Assembly: GCF_019336435.1 (NCBI RefSeq)
Contig: NZ_JAHWXQ010000001.1
Location: 434,001-498,000 of the forward strand
Direction of reading: 5' to 3'
DNA from: Pontibacter populi
GTDB taxonomy: Bacteria > Bacteroidota > Bacteroidia > Cytophagales > Hymenobacteraceae
Length of the DNA: 64,000 nucleotides
In this document: positions 54,953 to 63,177 of the stretch, in pieces
Layout: every line of letters begins with the position of its first letter
Position numbering within the stretch: position 1 is the first letter of the stretch
Notes under the pieces: generated by a model
Database searches by the model: none
What the model saw: the letters and a program-made list of their open reading frames with translations, nothing else
What the model was told of the DNA's origin: nothing
Made by a program: the position numbers and the translations under genes

Positions 54953-55965
54953 TGCCAGCTATGAGACGTATTTTAACTATAGTAGTGGCACTGGTTGCCG
55001 CAGCAGGCACTGCACTGGCGCAACAGCGCCCTCAGTACACACAGTACGCTTTAAACAATTACCTTACAAACCCAGCAGTAGGCGGCATAGAAAGCTATGC
55101 CGACCTGCGCACCAGTTATCGCGGGCAGTGGGCAGGCGTCGAAGGCGCACCGGAAACCATGTATGTCACTTTCCATGGCTCTATTGGCAACCCGGACAAT
55201 GCTAAAACATCACCAAAATCCAGGAAGGCGAATAAGTATGGTTTCTCCAGCCGCAACAGCTATAAAAAAGCCGTGCCACACCACGGTGTAGGGGCCGTTG
55301 TGCAGGTTGATAAAGCAGGTCTTTTGCGTACCTCAACCTTTAACGCGACTTATGCTTATCACCAGCCTATTACCCGCTACTTAACTTTATCAAGCGGACT
55401 GGCAGGTGGCTTAACGCAGTATAATGTGGATGTGAACCGCGCCAAAGTACTCGACCCAAGCGACCCTTATCTGGTTGGCGGTAACATGTCGGCTAGTAAA
55501 GTAGATGTAGGTGTTGGGTTATGGTTATACAGTCCTGATTTCTATGTTGGATTATCCGGTATGCAGTTACTGAAAAGCAAGCAGGAAATTGTAACCACTG
55601 ACGACCCGGCCATGAGCCTGCAACCGCACTTTTACGGAACAGCCGGCATCCGCTTCCAGACATCCAGCAACCTGGCTGTTGTGCCATCTGTCATGGTAAA
55701 AGCAACCGGCTCAGCCACTCCTGCGGTAGATCTAAACCTGCGTGCCTTGTATGCACAGTATGTCTGGGGAGGCATGTCGTATCGTCACAATGATGCCTGG
55801 GCAGTTATGGCCGGAGTTAACCTGAATCATTTATTCGATGTGGGCTACTCTTACGAAATAGCCACCTCCAGCATGAGCCGTGTATCCGCAGGAAGCCATG
55901 AGGTTGTAGTTGGTTTTAAACTGAACAATACCAGTAGAGTGCTCTGCCCGCAGTGGGTTTGGTAA
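54952..55965 (+). CDS. PorP/SprF family outer-membrane protein, partner of the type B T9SS substrate
   Basis: 337 residues. Signal peptide about 1-24 (ALAQQ). The family start QRPQYTQYALNNYLTNPAVGGI is followed by YRGQWAGVEGAPET, and then a beta-rich barrel-like sequence to a C-terminal GFKLNN strand. PorP/SprF proteins are usually encoded directly after T9SS type B substrates and are needed for their attachment or secretion. Here the ATG overlaps the giant gene's stop as TAATG, so the two are probably translated together. A second ATG nine bases on would also retain the signal peptide. Confidence 0.94.
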   Translation: MPAMRRILTIVVALVAAAGTALAQQRPQYTQYALNNYLTNPAVGGIESYADLRTSYRGQWAGVEGAPETMYVTFHGSIGNPDNAKTSPKSRKANKYGFSSRNSYKKAVPHHGVGAVVQVDKAGLLRTSTFNATYAYHQPITRYLTLSSGLAGGLTQYNVDVNRAKVLDPSDPYLVGGNMSASKVDVGVGLWLYSPDFYVGLSGMQLLKSKQEIVTTDDPAMSLQPHFYGTAGIRFQTSSNLAVVPSVMVKATGSATPAVDLNLRALYAQYVWGGMSYRHNDAWAVMAGVNLNHLFDVGYSYEIATSSMSRVSAGSHEVVVGFKLNNTSRVLCPQWVW

Positions 55966-55987
55966 TGATTATATTGTTGAGATTTTG

Positions 55988-56023
55988 AAAGCCCGGCAGC
56001 TGTATGGTTGTCGGGCTTTTTGT
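55988..56023 (+). terminator. Terminator after the SprF-like gene
   Basis: Stem AAAGCCCG/CGGGCTTT with a short imperfect extension and a T-rich tail, 23 bp after the stop codon. Confidence 0.8.
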
Positions 56024-56880
56024 TTTACCTCACCCCTCTCCTAAAAACAAGAGAGGGGGTTTAGCTATAGTTTAAGTTATAAAATTGTGCTTTTTTGTTG
56101 GCGCGGGTTTGCAACCCGTGTCGAACTATGGTGTTGAGTTTGTAACTCAACTGGCCCTGCAGGGACAGGGAAGAGTAGTGGCGGTGGCTATAGTTTTATA
56201 GTTGCCATTTTAACCCACCCCTACCCCTCCCAAGAGGGGAATTTCGGCCATTGTTATAGTTTGAGTTGAAGTATTATAGATTCTGTTTTTAACACCCCTG
56301 TAGTCCCCTCAAGGGGACAATTCTGCTACTGCTTTTCAAGCTGTCATTTCGACTTGCAGGAGAAACCTAAGTTTGCTATAGTTACCCATCATAATAAGGA
56401 CAGGTTTACCTGTCTCTACGGAACTATGACCGCGATCAATCTCGGAGCATACCGATTCAAACTATAAACGCTGGTAACTATGCGAAAACTATCAGTCTTT
56501 GGGTTGAGCGCCTTTGCTTTGTTGCGGTGCCTTTAGGCAGCCCGAGCAGAGCGAGGGAAGCAAGAGAGCAGCAGCGCGATGCCCAAAGACGAGGCCACCC
56601 GGCCATGAGGGCACCAAAGCTAAAGATGAAACGATAGGTACCTAGAGCTCCCAGGATTGGAGTAGCTATAGTAGAAAAGGCTTGGTTCTGGATAGTAATG
56701 TATTAAACTATAAGCTGAGATAGATTTCTCACTTTGTTCGAAATGACAAAAGTGAAAGGTCTAAAAACTGTATAATATCCTTCGGCTACGCTCGGATTAC
56801 AAAAGCCCTGTAACCAAAAACGACTTTCATCGGAAATAAAAGAAGCAACTTGTGAGAAGAGCCATTTCAGGTGAAACCAT
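56024..56880. repeat. Intergenic region packed with short palindromic repeats, no gene seen
   Basis: Items seen in order: CCCCTCTC/GAGAGGGG (56034-56059); GCGGGTTTGCAACCCG (near 56103) and GTTGAGTTTGTAACTCAAC (near 56134); two more CCCCT...AGGGG elements (near 56218 and 56303); TGTCATTTCGA..GGAGAAACCT (56342-56369) with an inverted relative at 56720-56749; GGACAGGTTTACCTGTC (near 56398); and a long foldback with arms GTCTTTGGG (56495-56503) and CCCAAAGAC (56582-56590), plus GGTGCC/GGCACC outside. Several TATAGTT copies are also present. The short families look like common Bacteroidota interspersed repeats. Confidence 0.7.
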
Positions 56881-56888
56881 TACCTTTG
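56881..56888 (+). promoter_or_regulatory. Possible promoter -7 element before the acidic protein gene
   Basis: TACCTTTG matches TAnnTTTG and lies 22 bp before the ATG at 56911. No convincing TTTG is seen at the expected upstream distance, so support is partial. Confidence 0.4.
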
Positions 56889-56910
56889 CAAACTATAACG
56901 CAATAAACAC

Positions 56911-57447
56911 ATGAGCGCCAAAAACCTACAGCTACTACTTGAGACAGCCTATGATACTGAGAACCCACAGGTTTTTGAGGAAGGTGCTGCCAATGTCTAC
57001 AAAAAGTTTGAAGAAGCTTACAAAGTCTTCGTTCAGACTGGCAAACCGACAGACGAACTGAATTTCAGGTTTGAGCGGGTGCGTTTGGCCGTAGGTATTG
57101 CGTTACTGAAAGCGTATACCCGCCTGGCTGATAACGAAACAAGTATTGAAGCACTGCAGGTATTACAGGAAGCCATAACAGCAAAAAATTCGAAGGAGAT
57201 TGACAAGATCGTACAGAAAAAGATCAAAGTGTTTGATAACCTGTACCATGAAATTTTTGTGAACGAAGAACGCGAGCACATACTTGGCCTGTTTGAAGCT
57301 ACGCTGGATGCCAGCTCTAAAGAAGAACTGGATGAATTGATGATCGAAGGCCTGGAACTGCTGACTGCAATTGATTTTGAACACCACGCCCAGCAGGACG
57401 ATGACGACGAACCGCTGGATGAGGACTTCCTTAAAAGCATACAGTAG
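56911..57447 (+). CDS. Acidic soluble protein of unknown function
   Basis: 178 residues, all predicted helical, with no signal peptide or membrane segment. The sequence contains an FEEAYKVFVQTGKPTDEL section, a central RVRLAVGIALLKAYTRLADNE helix and a strongly acidic end (QQDDDDEPLDEDFLKSIQ). I recognise no domain; it looks like a lineage-specific conserved protein. A possible TAnnTTTG element lies upstream. The DUF2721 gene begins 18 bp downstream in the same direction, so the two may be co-transcribed. The gap between them contains an exact AACTATAGTT. Confidence 0.75.
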   Translation: MSAKNLQLLLETAYDTENPQVFEEGAANVYKKFEEAYKVFVQTGKPTDELNFRFERVRLAVGIALLKAYTRLADNETSIEALQVLQEAITAKNSKEIDKIVQKKIKVFDNLYHEIFVNEEREHILGLFEATLDASSKEELDELMIEGLELLTAIDFEHHAQQDDDDEPLDEDFLKSIQ

Positions 57448-57465
57448 CTCAACTATAGTTTGCCC

Positions 57466-57870
57466 ATGGAAATCACCCTGACCACTCCTGCCCTGTTGTT
57501 TCCGGCTATTTCGTTATTGCTGCTGGCGTATACCAATCGTTTTCTGGCGTTGGCTGGCTTGATCAGGAGTTTAAAACAGCGGTACGCCACAACACAAAGC
57601 CATATCGTTTACGGGCAGATCGAGAACCTCAGAACACGGCTATTACTGATCCGCAACATGCAGGCATTTGGCATAGCCAGTATATTCGGCTGCGTGTTCT
57701 GTATGTTTGTCTTATTTGCCGGCTACGAAACGATAGGAAAGTATGTATTCGGGCTGAGCCTTTTGCTGCTACTCATTTCATTGGCGTTAGCGCTTCGCGA
57801 GATACAGATATCAGTACACGCCCTGACCCTGGAACTGAACGACCTGGAAGAAGAAACCGAAAACAGTTAG
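57466..57870 (+). CDS. DUF2721 family membrane protein
   Basis: 134 residues from the ATG at 57466. A TTG two codons earlier is within the frame, but the ATG is more likely. Three membrane segments are seen: about 8-30, 65-88 and 92-112. Between the first two lies a cytoplasmic helical section (LAGLIRSLKQRY...) typical of DUF2721. It ends with an acidic tail (LEEETENS). Function is unknown in the family. It follows the acidic protein gene and precedes queA by 81 bp, which include short ACTCTTAACTAA direct repeats. Confidence 0.85.
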   Translation: MEITLTTPALLFPAISLLLLAYTNRFLALAGLIRSLKQRYATTQSHIVYGQIENLRTRLLLIRNMQAFGIASIFGCVFCMFVLFAGYETIGKYVFGLSLLLLLISLALALREIQISVHALTLELNDLEEETENS

Positions 57871-57951
57871 TAACTAGTGAAGAGTTAAAAGCTAACTAAA
57901 CATCACTCTACACAACTCTTAACTAATAACTCTAAACTCTTAACTAAATAC

Positions 57952-59169
57952 ATGTCCGATCCTAAAAAGCTGGCGATAAAAGATTTTGTGTACGAGCTGC
58001 CAGATGAGCGAATCGCCAAATTCCCTTTACCCGAACGCGACCAGTCTAAGTTACTGTACTATAAAAGCGGAACTATAGCTGACCATACGTTTACTGAGTT
58101 ACCTGAGCTTTTGCCTGCCGATACCTTACTGGTTTTTAATGATACCAAAGTGGTGCAGGCGCGGCTATTGTTTCAGAAAGAGACCGGTGGTATTGTTGAG
58201 ATCTTTTGCCTGGAGCCCGTAAAGCCGCATGCCGAGGTGCAACTGGCCATGCAGCAAACCGAAAGCTGTACCTGGAAATGCCTGGTAGGCAACAACAAAC
58301 GCTGGAAGAGCGGCAAACTTTACCTGCATTTTGAAGGCGGAACTATAACAGCTGAACGCGAGGCCCAACAGGACGGACATTTCCTGATCAGCTTTGCCTG
58401 GGAGCCAGCTAACCTGACCTTCGCCGAAGTACTGGAACGTTGTGGAAAGCTGCCCCTCCCGCCCTACCTTAACCGCGACCTTACACCCGACGACCGTACC
58501 CGTTACCAAACCATTTATGCGAACCAGGAAGGCGCCGTAGCTGCCCCAACCGCCGGCCTGCATTTTACGGACAAGGTAATGGCAACTATAAAAGCTAAAG
58601 GTATATCCACGGCTTACCTAACACTGCACGTGGGCGCGGGCACCTTTAAGCCAGTTAAGGCTGATGTAATGGAAGCGCACAAGATGCACGCCGAGCAACT
58701 ATATTTAACCAAAGATTTTATAGTTCAGCTACTGCATCAGGTTCAACAAAATAAACCTGTTATCCCGGTTGGTACTACTAGTATGCGTTCTCTGGAGAGT
58801 TTATATTGGTTGGGCGTAAAAGTTCATCAACAACCTGACCTGCCACAAAATCAACTACACATTACCCAGTGGTTTGCTTATGAAACTATAGATTTGCCCA
58901 CTCCTGCCGAAGCTTTAAATGCGCTGCTAAACTACATGGCCAACTATAAAACAGATCATTTGCACGCCAGCACCCAGATCATTATTGCACCGGGCTATAG
59001 TTTCAGGATTTGTATTGGTTTGGTTACCAACTTCCATCAGCCGGAAAGTACATTGTTATTATTAGTTTCAGCGTTGATCGGGGATAACTGGCGTAAGGTT
59101 TACCAACATGCCATGAACAACAACTATAGATTTCTGAGCTACGGCGATAGTTCGCTGCTGCTGCCGTAG
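57952..59169 (+). CDS. queA: S-adenosylmethionine:tRNA ribosyltransferase-isomerase
   Basis: 405 residues. It starts LAIKDFVYELPDERIAKFP, the usual QueA opening, followed by DTLLVFNDTKVVQARL, then EGAVAAPTAGLHFT and LTLHVGAGTFKPV, which line the active site, and later VGTTSMRSLE and GLVTNFHQPESTLLLL. All core motifs are present. The protein is longer than the E. coli enzyme (356 residues), as in other Bacteroidota. It transfers the ribosyl part of AdoMet to preQ1-tRNA to form epoxyqueuosine. No other queuosine gene is in the window. Confidence 0.97.
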   Translation: MSDPKKLAIKDFVYELPDERIAKFPLPERDQSKLLYYKSGTIADHTFTELPELLPADTLLVFNDTKVVQARLLFQKETGGIVEIFCLEPVKPHAEVQLAMQQTESCTWKCLVGNNKRWKSGKLYLHFEGGTITAEREAQQDGHFLISFAWEPANLTFAEVLERCGKLPLPPYLNRDLTPDDRTRYQTIYANQEGAVAAPTAGLHFTDKVMATIKAKGISTAYLTLHVGAGTFKPVKADVMEAHKMHAEQLYLTKDFIVQLLHQVQQNKPVIPVGTTSMRSLESLYWLGVKVHQQPDLPQNQLHITQWFAYETIDLPTPAEALNALLNYMANYKTDHLHASTQIIIAPGYSFRICIGLVTNFHQPESTLLLLVSALIGDNWRKVYQHAMNNNYRFLSYGDSSLLLP

Positions 59170-59218
59170 TCTGGCCTACTTGTAAATCCGGTATTGATTC
59201 AAAAACAGACTACTGCTG

Positions 59219-59406
59219 GCGCGAGCTTGTAGCTCGTGCTTTTACTATACAAACATAAAACAGTACGAGCTACAAGCTCGCACTAGCGAAGTAAACTATA
59301 GCTCAGCGAGTCTGGAGACTCGCACACACTGTGCGGCAACAGTTGGACACTAGCGCCAGGAAATAGTAAAAACTCATCCTGTAAATCCTTTAATCCTGTA
59401 AATCCT
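59219..59406. repeat. Palindromic and direct repeats downstream of queA
   Basis: GCGAGCTTGTAGCTCGTGC (59221-59239) and the inverted relative ACGAGCTACAAGCTCGCAC (59265-59283) form a larger foldback. GCGAGTCTGGAGACTCGC (59306-59323) is a third palindrome of the same design: a short stem around a loop of six to eight bases. TCCTGTAAATCCT occurs twice, at 59377-59389 and 59394-59406. No gene is seen between 59170 and 59482. Confidence 0.75.
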
Positions 59407-59416
59407 GATTCAGACA

Positions 59417-59454
59417 AAAAACGCCTACCCCGGATAACCAGAGCAGGCGTTTTA
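59417..59454 (-). terminator. Terminator of the M28 peptidase gene
   Basis: Stem AAAACGCCT/AGGCGTTTT with a roughly 17-base loop. On the minus strand it is followed by a run of six T. It lies about 30 bp past the stop at 59483. Confidence 0.82.
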
Positions 59455-59482
59455 CTTTATAGTTCGGAGATCTAACGTCAAA

Positions 59483-60883
59483 TTACAATCCGTACTGCGA
59501 GATCAGGTAAACCAGCGATGCCATGGAAGCGGCACCTAACTGCATTTCGCGGCGGTTCACGGTTTCAAACGTGTCGATGTCGGTGTGGTGATAATCGAAA
59601 TAACGCTGTGAATCGGGTTTGAAGCCGATAAGGGCTACGGTGCCCTGGCCTTTCAGCGGGCCGATGTCAGCGCCACCATGTCCGGCGCCGATTTCGTGCA
59701 GGCCGTAAGGTGTCAGCAATGGTTTCCATGTCAGTGCTTTTTGTATCTGCGCTGGAGTAGCTTCCATTCCGAAACCACGTGGCGTAAATCCACCGGCATC
59801 CGACTCAATAGCTGCAATATGGTTCTCGCCTTTTGCTTTGGCTTCTTCGGCATACTTACGGCCACCGCGCAATCCGTTCTCCTCGTTCATATACAACACG
59901 GCTCTAATGGTACGCTTCGGCTTTATACCTAAATCTTTGAACAAACGCAGCACTTCCATTGACTGCACAACACCAGTGCCATCGTCGTGAGCGCCTTCGC
60001 CCAGATCCCACGAATCCAGGTGACCACCTACAACTATAATTTCGTTCGGTTTCTCAGTGCCTTTCAGTTCACCGATCACGTTGTAAGACAGCACTTCCGG
60101 CAGGTTCTCGCAGGTCATGCGCATGTAAAACTTCAGGTTCGGATCGTTCTTGAGTTGTTTGCTCAGCAGTTCAGCGCCTTTAGTACTGATGGCTGCGGCC
60201 GGAATCTTGTCCACGCCATCCTGGTAACGGGTGTTACCGGTATGCGGCACATCCTGTATCTCATTGGCCATAGAACGAACTATAACCGCCACAGCACCCA
60301 GTTTAGCAGCAGCCACCGGTCCACCGCCACGTTGATCAACCGCGCCACTATAGGCCGCCATTGTTTGCACATGGGTATTATCGAAAGCACGGTTAAAGAA
60401 CACGATCTTACCTTTTACCTTCTTCTTACCCAGTTTCTCCAGTTCTTCAAAGTTGTGCACTTCCACTACTTCGGCGGTCAGGCCGCTTTCGCCGGTGCCT
60501 ACAGAGGAGCCCAGCGCTGCAATATTTACATCCGTAGAACCAACCTGCCCGCTCAAAACACGGCCTATCTCTTTATCGCCGCGGACCCAATGGGGCACCA
60601 TTACCTCTTGCACATACACACGGTCAAGGCCCATTTTATTCATTACCTGTCTGCCCCACTCTACTGCAGCGGCAGCCTGTGGCGACCCACTCAGGCGTGC
60701 GCCAATATTCTTGGTAAGGTAACGCAGGTCTTCGTAGCTTTTAGTGCTGGTCAGGGCGTTGTCGTAGATCTGCTTTATAGTTGCCGAATCGGATGGAGCA
60801 ACGGGGTTGTTGGCCATGGCAGGCGCGGCAGCTAGAGTTGCTGCAGCCAACAGCCAGTGGCGGAGTCTGTTCTTTAATAACAT
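59483..60883 (-). CDS. Secreted M28 family zinc aminopeptidase
   Basis: 466 residues. Signal peptide about 1-24 (APAMA). A protease-associated-like insert (about 130-250) precedes the metallopeptidase core. Both metal sites are visible: GGHLDSWDLGEGAHDDGTG (His, Asp), NEENGLRGG (Glu-Glu), ESDAGG (Asp) and YHHTDIDTFE (His). All residues for a co-catalytic two-zinc site are present. Predicted to release N-terminal amino acids from peptides outside the cytoplasm. The gene stands alone, with a terminator after it. Confidence 0.95.
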   Translation of the reverse strand: MLLKNRLRHWLLAAATLAAAPAMANNPVAPSDSATIKQIYDNALTSTKSYEDLRYLTKNIGARLSGSPQAAAAVEWGRQVMNKMGLDRVYVQEVMVPHWVRGDKEIGRVLSGQVGSTDVNIAALGSSVGTGESGLTAEVVEVHNFEELEKLGKKKVKGKIVFFNRAFDNTHVQTMAAYSGAVDQRGGGPVAAAKLGAVAVIVRSMANEIQDVPHTGNTRYQDGVDKIPAAAISTKGAELLSKQLKNDPNLKFYMRMTCENLPEVLSYNVIGELKGTEKPNEIIVVGGHLDSWDLGEGAHDDGTGVVQSMEVLRLFKDLGIKPKRTIRAVLYMNEENGLRGGRKYAEEAKAKGENHIAAIESDAGGFTPRGFGMEATPAQIQKALTWKPLLTPYGLHEIGAGHGGADIGPLKGQGTVALIGFKPDSQRYFDYHHTDIDTFETVNRREMQLGAASMASLVYLISQYGL

Positions 60884-61011
60884 TATGTAGGTGAGTTGTT
60901 TTGTTTGTGCCTATAAGATATAAAATAGTTTTCGGAGTTATAACATATAGTTAAAGCTATACTTATACTTTCCTGTTGATTTTATAGTTTGTCCGGGTTT
61001 GATATAGTTTT

Positions 61012-61134
61012 AGACACCCCGTAGTTTCTGACATCTTTGTCTGAAACTCATCTGCTGCGAATGTCCACGTTATTTGTAAAGTGGAGACAAGGATGTCCCC
61101 GGTAGTCTTACTTCCGGACTTGGATGTCCGGAAG
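61012..61134. repeat. Cluster of palindromic hairpins between DUF1028 and M28 genes
   Basis: AGTTTCTGACATCTTTGTC...GAAACT (near 61012-61039), GTCCAC/GTGGA(G)AC arms (near 61059-61087), and a perfect CTTCCGGAC/GTCCGGAAG stem at 61111-61134 with loop TTGGAT. These resemble the palindromes after queA and near 56103 in design. No T tract is seen, so they are probably interspersed repeats and not terminators. Confidence 0.6.
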
Positions 61135-61164
61135 AGCAGCGGCATCAACAATCAACAATTATCC

Positions 61165-62175
61165 CTACTTCACATCCAGAATCTTCTTCAGGTCCTGTGG
61201 CTTTAGTGTGAGCAACCCAACCTCCGGTAAGCGGGTGGTCAGTTCTTTCCAGTTATCGTCTTTCTTATATACTTCGCGAAGCAGTTTGGCGGCGCCGTTT
61301 ACATCTCCGTTGTTGGCTAGGGTAATGGCATGCCAGTACTTCATCTCGAGGTTATTCGGGAACATAGTTTCGGCTTTACCATACTCTTCCATGGCTTTCT
61401 CCATCTGCCCTTTTTCTACTGCCAGATCACCGTTGTTCATGTGTTCGTAGGCTCGGTATACTTTCAGGAGTCTCGCTAATTCATCCAGTGGTTTTTCATG
61501 ATCGTCTACGCGCAGGTCTATGGTCACATCATCCCATGGCTGGTCTGTTTTTTTGCCTTTTACCACCATTAAAACTGCCGATTGTTTCCCCCGGATATCG
61601 CCACCTTCGCGTTCGGCTGCCTGCATGGCCAGCAACACACGCTCTGCCAGTGGCTTGCCTGTGCTTTGCTCAAAGGCTTTGGCCATAGCCGGCCACACTT
61701 TATCGGTCAGCATCATGTTGGCCTGCACCGAAAAGTTTTTGCCCGTAATGTGCCCGGCATACCGGATGCAGTTTTTACCGGTATGGGTCGCCACACGTCC
61801 CTGCGCATCCAGGATGGAAACCTGGCGCACTTCACGCCCTTCATCATCTTTTAAAAGGATAGCTAATGCTTCGTCCGGGGTCTTGCCTTGTTTCAATAGT
61901 TCCAGCCCACGCAACCCAAACGACTTGTTTGTGAAAGACTGGGTAGCAACCACTCCAACCCCAGCCTCTACCCAGGGCACAGCCGTACCCACTGAAAACC
62001 AATGACTCTGTACACCTACCGCCATTTCGCCGGTTTCAGGGTCGCGGGCAACTATAGAATACGTGTGGGCCAGTGGCTCTTCGGCTTTAAACACCTGCGC
62101 ACGCGCAGCAGGCATTGCCAGGCAGCAAACCGATGCCACCGTATAAAGCGTTTTTTTCATGAAGTTCAGGTTCAT
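61165..62175 (-). CDS. Secreted DUF1028 protein with C-terminal TPR-like segment
   Basis: 336 residues. Signal peptide to about 27 (AARAQ). A start five codons later (MKKTLYTVAS) is equally possible. The DUF1028 domain (about 36-230) starts HTYSIVARDPETGEMAVGVQS, then VVATQSFTNKSFG and FSVQANMM. The family has an Ntn-hydrolase-like fold and the Thr or Ser at its beginning is a candidate nucleophile, which is inference. The last 100 residues form helical TPR-like pairs (NGDLAVEKGQMEKAMEEYGKA...). It lies 282 bp upstream of the M28 gene on the same strand with palindromes between. Confidence 0.88.
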   Translation of the reverse strand: MNLNFMKKTLYTVASVCCLAMPAARAQVFKAEEPLAHTYSIVARDPETGEMAVGVQSHWFSVGTAVPWVEAGVGVVATQSFTNKSFGLRGLELLKQGKTPDEALAILLKDDEGREVRQVSILDAQGRVATHTGKNCIRYAGHITGKNFSVQANMMLTDKVWPAMAKAFEQSTGKPLAERVLLAMQAAEREGGDIRGKQSAVLMVVKGKKTDQPWDDVTIDLRVDDHEKPLDELARLLKVYRAYEHMNNGDLAVEKGQMEKAMEEYGKAETMFPNNLEMKYWHAITLANNGDVNGAAKLLREVYKKDDNWKELTTRLPEVGLLTLKPQDLKKILDVK

Positions 62176-62362
62176 AAGAGAAGAATTAATGCATTTACTA
62201 TACCGTAACTAAGGCAAGGATGTTGAGCAAACGAACTATAACTTCCTGAGCAGTAGCACCCGGAATTTTACAGCCACAACTTCGCTCCAACGTATAAGTA
62301 TACTATAAAAATCAAACAGCTACAATACAGGCCGCATTCTGCCGCCAACTAATAACCTATAC

Positions 62363-63145
62363 ATGAAAAACCCTTATCCTGAAAAAAAGAAACACCGCCT
62401 GGCTATACTGATAGATGGCGATAATGCACAGCCCAGCCTTATAGTTAAGTTAATGGCCGAAGCTGGAAAATATGGCCAGATAACCATCCGCCGGATTTAC
62501 GGCGACTGGACCACCCCACAAATGAACGGCTGGAAAGAATGCCTGAACCACCATGCCATACAACCCATTCAACAGTTCCGCTACACCATCGGGAAAAACG
62601 CCACAGACAGCGCTTTGATTATTGATGCGATGGATCTGCTGCACAGCGGACTTGTAGATGGTTTCTGTATCGTTTCGTCAGATTCAGACTATACCCGGCT
62701 GGCCACACGGATACGGGAAGCCGGTATTTTTGTGATGGGCATAGGGCAGCGTAAAACACCGAAGCCGTTCGTAAATGCCTGTAACATCTTCATCTTCACC
62801 GAAAACCTGGTTGATAATATAGAAGAAAAGCAGATCGCAGAAGCAGAAAAATCGCCTGAAAATGGAAGCCATTCGCGCCCTAACCCTATTCCGTTACTGA
62901 AAGAAGCCTTTAGTATGGCAGCCGACGAAGACGGCTGGGCACACCTGGGAGCCATTGGTGTAAACCTGCGTCAACTCGACCCTAGCTTCGACCCACGCAC
63001 GTTTGGCTACGGACAATTACTCCAGCTTATAAAAGCACAGAAAGAACTGTTCACGATCCGGAAAGAAGACGACAAAGGCCCCTCGGCCGTGTATGTTAAG
63101 CGAGCCAGCAGGAAACGTAACAATCGCAAGCAGGTGGCCGAGTGA
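62363..63145 (+). CDS. NYN domain nuclease-like protein with LOTUS/OST-HTH domain
   Basis: 260 residues. The NYN (PIN-like) domain (about 10-150) has the acidic residues expected for metal-dependent RNA cleavage: LIDGDNAQ, ATDSALIIDAMDLL and VSSDSDYTRL. A linker (about 155-175) leads to a C-terminal winged-helix OST-HTH/LOTUS domain (about 176-245, PLLKEAFSMAADEDGWAHLG, FGYGQLLQLI), ending in a basic tail RASRKRNNRK. The combination suggests RNA binding plus cleavage. The substrate is unknown. It is transcribed alone, away from the DUF1028 gene. Confidence 0.92.
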   Translation: MKNPYPEKKKHRLAILIDGDNAQPSLIVKLMAEAGKYGQITIRRIYGDWTTPQMNGWKECLNHHAIQPIQQFRYTIGKNATDSALIIDAMDLLHSGLVDGFCIVSSDSDYTRLATRIREAGIFVMGIGQRKTPKPFVNACNIFIFTENLVDNIEEKQIAEAEKSPENGSHSRPNPIPLLKEAFSMAADEDGWAHLGAIGVNLRQLDPSFDPRTFGYGQLLQLIKAQKELFTIRKEDDKGPSAVYVKRASRKRNNRKQVAE

Positions 63146-63177
63146 TGATTAATGAGCAATCACTAAACTATAAACCT

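Noticed and set aside
56340-56750. Insertion sequence or MITE bounded by the inverted TGTCATTTCGA-type elements
   Set aside because: No transposase frame, no target-site duplication seen, and this short element is a common dispersed repeat; inverted placement may be chance.
59987-60835. 282-codon frame on the plus strand
   Set aside because: Antisense to the well-supported M28 peptidase and without family motifs.
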